Of a stretch of 14,166 nt of DNA, positions 1 to 7,529 are shown one piece after another (the stretch's first letter is position 1; every line of letters begins with the position of its first letter). This stretch comes from Oscillospiraceae bacterium (GTDB taxonomy: Bacteria; Bacillota; Clostridia; Oscillospirales; Ruminococcaceae): assembly GCA_016296165.1 (NCBI GenBank), contig JAEDJV010000058.1, forward strand, positions 1-14,166, given 5' to 3'. A program made the translations under genes and the position numbers. The notes under the pieces are model-generated. The model was not told the DNA's origin. It worked only from the letters and a program-made list of their open reading frames with translations, and ran no database searches.

Positions 1-28
1 GTACACAGTAGTGTGCTTGAGCAGGAAC

Positions 29-80
29 CATCCAATACAGTTCTAACTTATTGGATGCCCCCACTTCTATAAGTGAGGGG
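29..80 (+). ncRNA. Two adjacent hairpins, unidentified structured RNA or 3' end of one
   Basis: Two hairpins stand back to back. The first has a perfect 9-bp stem, CATCCAATA (29-37) with TATTGGATG (49-57), and an 11-nt loop. The second pairs CCCC plus CACTT (58-66) with AAGTG plus GGGG (71-80), with a single bulged A at 76 and a CTAT loop. No T-tract follows, so this does not look like an ordinary intrinsic terminator. The left edge of the window cuts off whatever lies 5'. It could be the 3' end of a structured RNA (6S RNA is one possibility, not supported by any motif I can prove) or a leader element of the gene starting at 112. Only the hairpins are seen; identity is open. Confidence 0.3.
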
Positions 81-111
81 AGGATGTCACAAATATATCA
101 AAGGAGTTTAT

Positions 112-867
112 ATGAGGGGAAAAGACAATCGCGCTAAACAACCTGTGTCCAGAGTTAGAAAGACATATTTTATAAGACTTTTCGGACGCATTATAGTGCT
201 TTTTTCAGTTGTTGCCATATACTTTTTTAAATCAGAATGGCTGGACATATTACATGGAAATAATTTTTTCAAAAAATTGTCACCACTACATATTTTATGG
301 ATCATATGGGTTATTGACATGATAAGTCAGCTTATCCCTGTAAGGAAACATCTCCCGCTTGGTTCAGGCAAACATTTTAAAGAAAATTTTAAACCTATCA
401 TGGATAAAATAAATTACAAGGCTCTCAGGGAATATATTATTTCCACCACAAAATCAGCATATAAGGTTTTCATTATATGGTCCACCCTTATCCTTGTTCT
501 TGGCATGCTTTACAAATGCAGTTTATTAACAGAATCACACCTTTTCCTAATAAGTGTTTTATTCTATGTCTGTGATCTTATCTGTGTACTTATATGGTGT
601 CCTTTCAGACTCATTATGAAAAACCGCTGCTGTACCACATGCAGAATATTTAACTGGGATCATCTCATGATGTTTACACCTCTGCTTTTTATAAACAGTT
701 TCTACTCTGTCTCACTGCTGATAATGGCTTTTGCAGTATGGACTGTGTGGGAACTATGTGTGATGATGTATCCTGAACGTTTCTGGGAGCAGACAAATAC
801 AGCTCTAAAATGCTCTGAATGTACGGACAAGCTCTGTACTCAGTACTGTCAGAAACTTCGTTCATAA
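112..867 (+). CDS. Multi-spanning membrane protein with C-terminal cysteine clusters, function unknown
   Basis: This encodes a 251-residue protein that I do not recognise as a named family. The start is set by AAGGAG at 101-106, five bases before ATG 112; an in-frame GTG at 73 has no such site and lies inside a hairpin. The N-terminus is basic (about residues 1-26). Hydrophobic stretches at about 22-39, 58-75, 118-135, 142-161 and 186-208 suggest four or five membrane spans. Two cysteine groups stand out: RCCTTC at 172-177, and Cys234, Cys237, Cys242 and Cys246 near the C-terminus, spaced like a metal or Fe-S site (C-x2-C-x4-C-x3-C). A role in metal binding or redox is inference from spacing alone. 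The gene is flanked by hairpins upstream and a strong terminator directly downstream, so it is probably the last or only gene of its transcript. Confidence 0.8.
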   Translation: MRGKDNRAKQPVSRVRKTYFIRLFGRIIVLFSVVAIYFFKSEWLDILHGNNFFKKLSPLHILWIIWVIDMISQLIPVRKHLPLGSGKHFKENFKPIMDKINYKALREYIISTTKSAYKVFIIWSTLILVLGMLYKCSLLTESHLFLISVLFYVCDLICVLIWCPFRLIMKNRCCTTCRIFNWDHLMMFTPLLFINSFYSVSLLIMAFAVWTVWELCVMMYPERFWEQTNTALKCSECTDKLCTQYCQKLRS

Positions 868-871
868 TAAG

Positions 872-920
872 ACAGCCTTCGGAATTCACTCAGCAAATTC
901 CGAAGGCTGTTTTTATATTT
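872..920 (+). terminator. Intrinsic terminator after the membrane protein gene
   Basis: A perfect 15-bp stem, ACAGCCTTCGGAATT (872-886) with its exact complement at 896-910, has a 9-nt loop and is followed by TTTTATATTT. It begins four bases after the stop codon at 865-867. The opposing araC-type gene stops at 922-924. The same stem may also terminate that gene, but its minus-strand tail (TCTTATTATG) is a weaker T-tract. Confidence 0.93.
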
Positions 921-921
921 T

Positions 922-1791
922 TCAAATTTTATCCGTACTGGCATTTCCGTTATTTCTCCTGTACTCCCTGGGGGAGACACCTGTCTGACGATGAAAAATC
1001 CGACTGAAATAAAGCGGATTGTCATATCCTACTTTTTCAGCAATCTGCGAAATGGAATAATCCGTTGTTTCGAGCATCATCTGTGCATTTGCTATTCTCA
1101 GGTTTATGATATACTGAAGCGGTGTCTGACCTGTTATCTGTCTGAAACACCGTATAAACCAGCTTATGCTGATATTTTGTTTTTCAGCATATTCCTCTAT
1201 ATTGATATCCTTGTTGTAATTCTCCCTGAAATGATAAACTGCGTATGATACTTCTTTCTCAGTAGTATCAGTAAACTTAACATTCATCTCAAGACTGCGG
1301 TTTATCAGAATAAATATATTACGCAGGAGAAGTGTAAGCATCTCATCATATTTTTGCCGGCAGAGCTGAAGTTCCTGAATAATCTGTCCGAACAGCCACT
1401 GATAGTCCGGAGACGTACCGCTGTAGATTATATGATCATCTTTCGTGATATGGTAGTGTTCCAGTATAGTCTCAACGTATGCCCCGGTAAAATGCACCCA
1501 GTAAACAGAGGTGCGTTCTTCCTTGTAATACCTGTAATGCTGCGGTTCATCCGGAAAAAATATGACCATATTTCCTGCGGTTACAATATGTTCTGTACCA
1601 TCAATAAAAAAATGCGCTTTTCCCGACGCTATATAGAGAAGCTGATAATCTTTTCTTCCCTTGTCCCGCCTGGTCTCAAAAACATCTCTGGTCTTCATTT
1701 TATAATTTCCGCAGCTTGTAACCATAAGCGGTGTAATATTATCAACTACCTCAGGAATGTGATTGTTCAGATACGCTGAATTTACATACAT
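922..1791 (-). CDS. AraC-family transcriptional regulator, probable regulator of the adjacent gal genes
   Basis: This is a 289-residue regulator with the usual AraC architecture. An N-terminal cupin-type sensing domain covers about residues 20-150 (GKAHFFIDG at 57-65, MVIFFPDEPQHY at 75-86). A C-terminal double helix-turn-helix covers about 183-280. Recognisable landmarks in it are ISISWFIRCFRQITG (207-221), ISQIAEKVGYDNPLYFSRIF (247-266) and TGVSPREYRR (270-279). I chose the ATG at 1791-1789 because GGAGAG stands eight bases upstream. An in-frame ATG at 1818-1816 has its AGGA only one base away. The gene diverges from galK-galT, whose promoter lacks a -35. Control of the gal operon in response to a galactose-type sugar is therefore likely, but is inferred from position. 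Autoregulation is possible because the promoters are about 100 bp apart. Confidence 0.9.
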   Translation of the reverse strand: MYVNSAYLNNHIPEVVDNITPLMVTSCGNYKMKTRDVFETRRDKGRKDYQLLYIASGKAHFFIDGTEHIVTAGNMVIFFPDEPQHYRYYKEERTSVYWVHFTGAYVETILEHYHITKDDHIIYSGTSPDYQWLFGQIIQELQLCRQKYDEMLTLLLRNIFILINRSLEMNVKFTDTTEKEVSYAVYHFRENYNKDINIEEYAEKQNISISWFIRCFRQITGQTPLQYIINLRIANAQMMLETTDYSISQIAEKVGYDNPLYFSRIFHRQTGVSPREYRRNNGNASTDKI

Positions 1792-1837
1792 AGTTCCCAC
1801 TCTCCGTAAATATATCATTTCCTGTTTTATAACATTT

Positions 1838-1866
1838 AGTATAGCATATATTATTATTTATATCAA
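1838..1866 (-). promoter_or_regulatory. Promoter of the AraC-family regulator gene
   Basis: On the minus strand, TTGATA (1866-1861) is separated by exactly 17 bases from TATACT (1843-1838). A TG dinucleotide sits one base before the -10 (TGCTATACT), making it an extended -10. Transcription would begin near 1831, about 40 nt before the preferred start codon. Confidence 0.75.
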
Positions 1867-1958
1867 TACAAATACCGGAAGCCATTATATCAAAATATAG
1901 TCAGTATCATTTTGTACATATTTTCACTTATAATGTGCATACTATTCATTTTTCGATA

Positions 1959-1967
1959 TGTTATAAT
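1959..1967 (+). promoter_or_regulatory. Extended -10 promoter of the gal transcript, no recognisable -35
   Basis: TGTTATAAT (1959-1967) is a perfect extended -10. The sequence 16-18 bases upstream (around 1938-1945, CATACTAT) has no similarity to TTGACA, so an activator is probably needed. This fits the divergent AraC-family gene. Two similar T-rich segments, beginning at 1905 (TATCATTTTGTACATAT) and 1943 (TATTCATTTTTCGATAT), could be direct-repeat operator sites, but their match is imperfect and this is speculative. Confidence 0.5.
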
Positions 1968-2140
1968 ATAATCAGAAAAAGGAACAGAAATATCTAAAAT
2001 CGCTATGATATTTGATATATTTATATTAAACTGTCACATATCCAGATTCATTTTCTTTAGCATGCAGGAAAGTGAATCAGTATTGCTTAGTACTATTCTG
2101 TTCATAAACGAAAAATCTATAACGAATCGAGGAGAAGAAT
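1968..2140 (+). other. Untranslated leader of the gal transcript
   Basis: This stretch runs from the extended -10 to the remnant start codon at 2141. I see no conserved riboswitch, no strong hairpin with a T-tract and no convincing gene. It ends in a strong ribosome binding site (GAGGAG, 2129-2134) that now serves only an 18-codon fragment. Confidence 0.4.
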
Positions 2141-2308
2141 ATGAAAACACAGAAATTAAGCTTTATGTCAAAACTCTGCTTCGGTATTGGAGCATAAAGA
2201 GGTTCAGGTGATGAAAGAATACAAATGATTATCAACCACAACTCAGTTGTATCTGAATTTAACGGTGAATCTCTTTCTCCTTTCGAATGCAGAATAATAT
2301 CATTATAA
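2141..2308 (+). pseudogene. Deletion scar: N-terminus of a GPH/MelB-type sugar symporter joined to a glycoside-hydrolase-like C-terminus
   Basis: ATG 2141 follows GAGGAG (2129-2134) at six bases, as good a site as any real gene here, yet the reading frame stops after 18 codons (TAA 2195-2197). The peptide MKTQKLSFMSKLCFGIGA resembles the N-terminus of GPH-family sugar:cation symporters (MelB begins with a KLSYGFGAFGKD-like segment). In the same frame, 2198-2305 is open for 36 codons and ends FNGESLSPFECRIISL before TAA 2306-2308. This looks like the C-terminal strand of glycoside hydrolases, which often end in an L-x-P-(Y/F)-E-x-x-(V/I) motif. The simplest reading is that one deletion removed most of a galactoside transporter gene and most of a galactosidase gene that once preceded galK. 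An alternative is a short regulatory upstream ORF. Family assignments rest on short matches from memory. Confidence 0.5.
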
Positions 2309-2324
2309 TAAAAGGTGATGTAAA

Positions 2325-3596
2325 ATGAAGAAAAACGAATATCTCGCTATGCTCTCATCAGGGGAGCTTGACGACACAATAAACATGTTGTACACCTCCC
2401 AGAATGCTGAAGCTCAGAAAAAAAGACTGGCAGGCGCAATAGAAAAATTTTCTGCCATCTATCCGGACAGAGATGATATTCACATCTACTCAGCTCCCGG
2501 CAGAACAGAAATAGGCGGAAACCATACAGACCATCAGCATGGCTGCGTGCTCGCTGCAGCAGTTAATCTTGACGTAATTGGCGTTACTTCATTCCACAGC
2601 GACGGTGTTATACGTATAAAGTCAGAAGGCTACAACGCTTTTGAAATATCACTTGATGACCTTCAATTGCACAGCAATGAAACGGGTACCTCTGCGATTG
2701 TAAGAGGTATCGCATCAAGATTCAGTAAGCTATGTAAAATTGGCGGATTCGATATGTATATAACCTCGGATGTTTTAAGCGGCAGCGGAATATCATCTTC
2801 AGCCGCATTTGAAAATCTCATCTCAACTGCAATAGATTATTACTGCAACGACCACAAAGCCGGTCCTGTTGAAATTGCAAAAATAGGTCAGTATGCTGAA
2901 AATGTATATTTTCACAAGAAAAGCGGTCTTATGGATCAGATGGTTTCATCTGTAGGCGGATTTGTTTTAATCGACTTCTGTGATACTGAAAATCCTGTGA
3001 TTGAAAAAATAGATTTTGATTTTAACAGTACAGGTCATAAACTGATCATTACTGACACAAAGGGAAATCATGCAAACCTCACTGACGACTATACTGCTAT
3101 CCGTACTGAAATGGAATCAGTTGCACATTTCTTCGGAAAAAAGGTACTGCGCGAAGTAGATGAAGCGGATTTTCGCCAGAATATAGTGAAAATACGTAAA
3201 ACCGTTTCAGACAGAGCAGTCCTGCGTACTGCACATTTTTTCGGCGATAACAGAAGGGCTTATGAAGAAGCGGTATGCCTTGGAAAAAATGACTTTGAAA
3301 ATTTCCTTAAACTTGTACGACAGTCAGGAGCCTCATCTGAAAACTGTCTTCAAAATCTCTACTCATCAAAAAACCCGCTTAAACAGGAAATCCCGCTTGC
3401 CCTGATGACTGCAAAAGATATTCTCGGTGAATCCGGTGCAGTACGTGTACATGGTGGCGGATTTGCAGGAACAATTCAGGCATTTGTTCCTGATGAAAAG
3501 ACAGTTGAATATATCAGCGCCATGAATGAAATATTCGGAAATGACTCATGCTATGTACTTTCCGTAAGACCATTGGGCGGAACAGAAATTATCTAA
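2325..3596 (+). CDS. galK: Galactokinase (GHMP kinase family), variant sugar-binding motif
   Basis: It phosphorylates galactose at C1 with ATP, the first committed step of the Leloir pathway in the cytoplasm. The protein has 423 residues, slightly longer than the usual 380-400. The three GHMP motifs are present: APGRTEIGGNHTDHQHG (57-73), the ATP-binding SGSGISSSAA (152-161) and VHGGGFAGT (375-383). The catalytic aspartate is Asp204 in GLMDQM (201-206). Aligned with the classical signature GR-x-NLIGEHTDY, the glutamate that contacts the sugar 6-hydroxyl (Glu43 in human GALK1) is Asn67 here, and the tyrosine is His70. The pairing with galT argues for galactose as substrate, but a somewhat different specificity is possible. 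The start is supported by AAAGGTG at 2311-2317. The galT gene follows after 12 bases, so the two form an operon. Confidence 0.88.
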   Translation: MKKNEYLAMLSSGELDDTINMLYTSQNAEAQKKRLAGAIEKFSAIYPDRDDIHIYSAPGRTEIGGNHTDHQHGCVLAAAVNLDVIGVTSFHSDGVIRIKSEGYNAFEISLDDLQLHSNETGTSAIVRGIASRFSKLCKIGGFDMYITSDVLSGSGISSSAAFENLISTAIDYYCNDHKAGPVEIAKIGQYAENVYFHKKSGLMDQMVSSVGGFVLIDFCDTENPVIEKIDFDFNSTGHKLIITDTKGNHANLTDDYTAIRTEMESVAHFFGKKVLREVDEADFRQNIVKIRKTVSDRAVLRTAHFFGDNRRAYEEAVCLGKNDFENFLKLVRQSGASSENCLQNLYSSKNPLKQEIPLALMTAKDILGESGAVRVHGGGFAGTIQAFVPDEKTVEYISAMNEIFGNDSCYVLSVRPLGGTEII

Positions 3597-3608
3597 GGAG
3601 GAGAAACT

Positions 3609-5093
3609 ATGATCTGCAAAGCAGTACAGGGCCTTATTGATCATTCTGTAAGAAGTTGTCTGATTACAGAAGATGATGTATTTGTTGTAAGAAATATGAT
3701 AATGGATATACTCCGACTTTCCGAGTGGAACAGTTGCGGAAGCATGGAAGGAACAGTCGAGGAAATTCTTGACTGTCTGACAGATTACGCATGTGAGAAC
3801 GGAATAATTGAAAATACTGCTGTACAGCGTGACCTGTTTGATACAAAGATAATGGGCGTTGTCACACCTATGCCGCATGAAGTAAAATCAAAGTTCAGGA
3901 GCCTGTATGAAATTTCTCCGAAAGAATCTACCGATTGGTATTATAAATTCTGCAAAGACCTGAACTATGTACGTTCAGACAGAATTGCCAGAGATCTCAA
4001 GTGGACATATGAGAGTGAATATGGCACACTGGATATAACAATCAATCGTTCCAAACCCGAAAAAGACCCAAGAGATATAGCAGCTGCAAAAAAACAGAAA
4101 AATTCTCTCTATCCCAAATGCCAACTGTGTGCTGAAAACATGGGATTTTCAGGTCATCTTACCCACCCTGCAAGACAGAACCTCCGGCCTGTTCAGTTAA
4201 ATATAAATAACTCGGACTGGTATTTTCAGTACTCTCCATATGGCTACTACAATGAACACTGCATTGTTTTCAACAGCGAACATACTCCTATGGTGATAGA
4301 TTCCTCCGTTTTCGACAAGCTTTTTGATTTTATGGAACAGTTCCCGCATTATTTCATAGGCTCAAACGCAGATCTTCCTATCGTAGGCGGCTCAATCCTT
4401 ACCCACGAACATTTTCAGGGTGGAAACTACTGTTTCGCCATGGAAAAAGCGCAGACTGAAAAACACTTTTTCCTGAAGGATTTTCCAGATATAAATGCCG
4501 GTCTGGTAAAATGGCCAATGTCAGTTATCAGACTTTCATCCACCGACCGCAGGATGCTCTCTGAAGCATGCGATTATATAACGAAAAAATGGAGAAACTA
4601 TTCCGATCCTGACGCAGATATTTTTGCCGAAACAGAGGGAACGCCTCACAACACAGTCACACCGATTGCAAGAATCAGAAACGGCATTTTTGAATGTGAC
4701 ATCGTTTTAAGAAACAACCTTACTTCAGAGGAGCGCCCTCTCGGAATCTTCCATCCGAACCCTTCACTGCATCATATAAAAAAAGAAAACATCGGTCTTA
4801 TAGAGGTAATGGGATTGGCAGTACTTCCTTCCAGACTTGCTGCAGAACTTGAACTTCTTAAAGAAAAGATGCTCTCCGGACTGGACCTGTCAGAAGATCC
4901 TAAAACCGCCCCGCACGCGGAATGGGCTGAACAAATTCTTTCCTCCCATCCTGAATTCAATGAAGAAAATGCGGAACAAATACTTAGAATGGAAACAGGA
5001 CGCGTATTTGAACGGGTTCTCTGTGACGCAGGCGTATTCAAAAGAACACCCGAAGGCATGGGAGCATTTCAGAAATTCATCAATATCCTGTAA
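3609..5093 (+). CDS. galT: Galactose-1-phosphate uridylyltransferase, class II
   Basis: It exchanges UMP between UDP-glucose and galactose-1-phosphate, giving UDP-galactose and glucose-1-phosphate. At 494 residues it matches the long class II form found in Firmicutes rather than the roughly 350-residue E. coli type. Supporting segments are CQLCAENMGFSGHLTHPARQ (171-190), SPYGYYNEHCIVFNSEHTPM (209-228) and the active-site region GGSILTHEHFQGG (260-272), where class II enzymes carry the nucleophilic histidine in an H-x-H motif (His266, His268). AAGGAGGAG (3595-3603) overlaps the galK stop and places ATG 3609 at five bases. A strong terminator lies 44 bases downstream. No galE (UDP-galactose 4-epimerase) is in the window, so the cycle must be completed from elsewhere. 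Confidence 0.93.
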   Translation: MICKAVQGLIDHSVRSCLITEDDVFVVRNMIMDILRLSEWNSCGSMEGTVEEILDCLTDYACENGIIENTAVQRDLFDTKIMGVVTPMPHEVKSKFRSLYEISPKESTDWYYKFCKDLNYVRSDRIARDLKWTYESEYGTLDITINRSKPEKDPRDIAAAKKQKNSLYPKCQLCAENMGFSGHLTHPARQNLRPVQLNINNSDWYFQYSPYGYYNEHCIVFNSEHTPMVIDSSVFDKLFDFMEQFPHYFIGSNADLPIVGGSILTHEHFQGGNYCFAMEKAQTEKHFFLKDFPDINAGLVKWPMSVIRLSSTDRRMLSEACDYITKKWRNYSDPDADIFAETEGTPHNTVTPIARIRNGIFECDIVLRNNLTSEERPLGIFHPNPSLHHIKKENIGLIEVMGLAVLPSRLAAELELLKEKMLSGLDLSEDPKTAPHAEWAEQILSSHPEFNEENAEQILRMETGRVFERVLCDAGVFKRTPEGMGAFQKFINIL

Positions 5094-5136
5094 ATATATT
5101 ACAAATCATATCCGCCGCACAACAGGGTATGGCTTG

Positions 5137-5170
5137 AAAAAAACCGGTATTGTTATGATACCGGTTTTTT
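5137..5170. terminator. Bidirectional terminator between galT and the diguanylate cyclase gene
   Basis: CCGGTAT (5144-5150) pairs with ATACCGG (5158-5164) around a 7-nt loop. It is flanked by seven A on the left and six T on the right. The A/T flanks extend the stem and give a T-tract on both strands. The two genes converge here (galT stops at 5093, the minus-strand gene at 5199). Confidence 0.92.
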
Positions 5171-5198
5171 ACTGTTTAGTATTTTGTTTGATATTATT

Positions 5199-7529
5199 TC
5201 AGGTTTTATCTTCTATTATCTTTTCATATAAATATACAAGCTGAACATCTTCATCATAATCTTTTGAACGAAGAATCTCAAGAAGCGTACTTTTCATCTT
5301 ACCGTCAGATATTTTTTTATATCTAAAAAGCAGTGAGCTATTATTGTCAAAATATTCTCTCAGATAGCTTATATCTGTAACTGATCTGTATCCTTCCACG
5401 TCATCCTTGCAGATAATACCTGATTCTGCAAGCCGGGACGTCCATTTTGAAAATGTTTCACTGAAAAATTCCCTTTCAGATTCATCAATTCTTATCTCGG
5501 CACAGCTGTCTTCATTAAGAACTACCTTAACAATATTGCTGTATGTATTTCCGAGAACCGTAAGTATATCCTGGCTTCCTCGTCTGTCTATACCCTTTTT
5601 GTTGTAGTAACGTGATTTTTCACGGTACATTCTTACATCGGCCGTCTTGGCAATCAAAGCCATTGATTCACCCGGAAATTCTGAACTGAAAACAAATCCG
5701 GCTGACACAGACAGTTCCTTTACCAGTTTTCCGGACCAGTGGGAGATTACATTCTGAAAATCATCCTTGAGACTTTCAAGTTTTTCCGGACTTACAAATA
5801 AAACTGCTGCAAATTCATCTCCGCCTATTCGATAAACACGACCAAAAGGACCGAATACAGCCTTCATACACTTGGCAGCAGCCTTGATAATTTCGTCTCC
5901 GGCTTCATGTCCAAGATTATCGTTGATATTTTTCAGTCCGTTCACATCAAAAGCCACATAAACATAATCTTCCTCAGGAGGATTTTCAATAAATTTATTC
6001 CAGTTATCCTCGTAAGCGCGACGGTTAAGAAGACCTGTCAGGACATCAGTACACACATCAGCACTTAGTTTTTCAGTTCTATCCTTAAGTACAGCCTCAC
6101 GTTCAGCCGACAGTTTAAGTTCCTGTTCCAGCTGAACCTGATGATCACGGTTTATAAAACCAAGTAAAACAGGACCTGGTTCAGATGATATACTTCCTAT
6201 CTTAAGCATATGAAGTGCATAATTGCTATATTCCTCAGTTCCTCTGCGAACCCTGAAACACAGTGAGTAGCTTTTTCTTTCCTTCAGTTCATTGTAAACG
6301 TTTTTTTCAGTACAGAGCTTTCTAAACATAATTACATCATCCGGATGAACATACTGATCAATGTAGCGTTCATTTATTACCTCAAAAAAGTTTCGGTTTC
6401 CTTCAAGGAATTGTTCGCCGTAAGCTGAACGTGCAAAATCGTCCATACGATATGCAACAGTATTGTCTGTGAACAGCTCAGTATAATAGAGTGCTGCATA
6501 TTCTTCAGCAAGAACCTTTACCGTTCCGTTCATCTCAAACAGACGTTCTTTTTCTTTAAGGTTTTCTTTGGCAAGTTTCTGATTTTCAATAGTAATTAAT
6601 CTGGTCTTTTGTTTTGCTGACCGGTTTATAAAAAATATATATACTATGAAAGCTAACAGTATTATTGTAAAAACAATTTTATTGCTTCTGTTCGTGTTCT
6701 GTAACGTAGTTTTTAATGTATGAGCCGGAAGAATATATAAAACTCTCAGATCTGTATCCTTTACATTTGAATAACATCCAATTGATTTTCCGTCAGAAGA
6801 CCTGAACTCGAAAACTGTTGTTGTTTTTTCAGGCAGACTATTTTTTATAACTCCAAGCCATTTTTCTTTTACGCCTGATGCTATGGCATATGAAATAATA
6901 TCTGATGTGCCTTGAAGATCAACAGTAGAAGCAATTATGTTGCCGTCTGTATCACAAAGCATTCCGTAAAGGTCAGAGCCTACAAACGATGTTTCAAGCA
7001 TCGGTCGTATATGATCATCCACAGATATTGAGCCTATTAAAACTCCTTCTGTCTCTTTGCCTGCCCGTACGGGAGTACAGAAATTAATACTAATATCTCT
7101 TACATTATCGGTTTTATTGTCAATGTACATCCCGGCTGCACCGCTGAAAACATCCTGAAAAAAATAAAAATCTCTGGAACTTATTATACGCCCGCTGCTT
7201 GTAATACCGTTTCCGTCAGCCCCGATATAAGCCACTTCATCAAACGATGTTCCTTCAAGCAGATTTTCAAGGAGTTCAGTTAAACCTTCAGTATCAGCAG
7301 TATCCGAAGCAGCAACAGCATAAGAAGCGCCTACTATACTACTCAATTCATAATCAGAATAAACACCGATTTTGCCCGCAGCACCCGATGCATTTTGCAT
7401 TAGTGAAAAATTTGCAGTTTCATTGGTCATAATTTTGAAACTATTCAAAGAATACAGTACCATAAAAAGCACTATAAAGCTAAGCAGAACAGACGGCAAT
7501 AAAGCACGCACCCTGTTGACTGTTTTCAT
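5199..7529 (-). CDS. Membrane-anchored diguanylate cyclase: Cache-like sensor, PAS-like, GGDEF, second PAS-like domain
   Basis: It is predicted to make cyclic di-GMP from two GTP in response to an extracellular signal. The 776-residue protein has a membrane span at 11-29, an extracellular Cache-like domain at about 32-278 (YIGADGNG at 101-108 and an FCTPVRAGKETEGVLIGSIS segment at 150-169), and a second span at 285-301. A charged, probably coiled linker (303-338) leads to a PAS-like domain (338-462). The GGDEF domain covers 491-645, with DVLTGLLNRRAYED (495-508), FDVNGLKNIND (527-537) and an intact GGDEF (569-573). The inhibitory I-site RxxD, expected five residues before GGDEF, is GPFG (560-563), so product inhibition at that site is unlikely. 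The 654-774 extension resembles the 338-462 domain. The promoter is about 200 nt upstream, behind a structured leader. The specific ligand is unknown. Confidence 0.9.
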   Translation of the reverse strand: MKTVNRVRALLPSVLLSFIVLFMVLYSLNSFKIMTNETANFSLMQNASGAAGKIGVYSDYELSSIVGASYAVAASDTADTEGLTELLENLLEGTSFDEVAYIGADGNGITSSGRIISSRDFYFFQDVFSGAAGMYIDNKTDNVRDISINFCTPVRAGKETEGVLIGSISVDDHIRPMLETSFVGSDLYGMLCDTDGNIIASTVDLQGTSDIISYAIASGVKEKWLGVIKNSLPEKTTTVFEFRSSDGKSIGCYSNVKDTDLRVLYILPAHTLKTTLQNTNRSNKIVFTIILLAFIVYIFFINRSAKQKTRLITIENQKLAKENLKEKERLFEMNGTVKVLAEEYAALYYTELFTDNTVAYRMDDFARSAYGEQFLEGNRNFFEVINERYIDQYVHPDDVIMFRKLCTEKNVYNELKERKSYSLCFRVRRGTEEYSNYALHMLKIGSISSEPGPVLLGFINRDHQVQLEQELKLSAEREAVLKDRTEKLSADVCTDVLTGLLNRRAYEDNWNKFIENPPEEDYVYVAFDVNGLKNINDNLGHEAGDEIIKAAAKCMKAVFGPFGRVYRIGGDEFAAVLFVSPEKLESLKDDFQNVISHWSGKLVKELSVSAGFVFSSEFPGESMALIAKTADVRMYREKSRYYNKKGIDRRGSQDILTVLGNTYSNIVKVVLNEDSCAEIRIDESEREFFSETFSKWTSRLAESGIICKDDVEGYRSVTDISYLREYFDNNSSLLFRYKKISDGKMKSTLLEILRSKDYDEDVQLVYLYEKIIEDKT

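Noticed and set aside
73..111. N-terminal extension of the membrane protein gene from a GTG at 73
   Set aside because: It lies inside a hairpin and has no spaced ribosome binding site; ATG 112 has AAGGAG at five bases.
1354..1779. 141-codon plus-strand frame opposite the AraC-family gene
   Set aside because: It is the antisense shadow of a clearly coding regulator gene.
1912..1934. TTGTAC ... TATAAT as the gal promoter
   Set aside because: The spacer is only 11 bases, too short for a sigma-A type promoter. The extended -10 at 1959-1967 is better.
2005..2211. 68-codon plus-strand open frame in the gal leader
   Set aside because: No ribosome binding site and no protein-like features. It overlaps the better-supported remnant start at 2141 in another frame.
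4772..5059. 95-codon minus-strand frame within galT
   Set aside because: Serine-rich antisense shadow of galT; no ribosome binding site or promoter.
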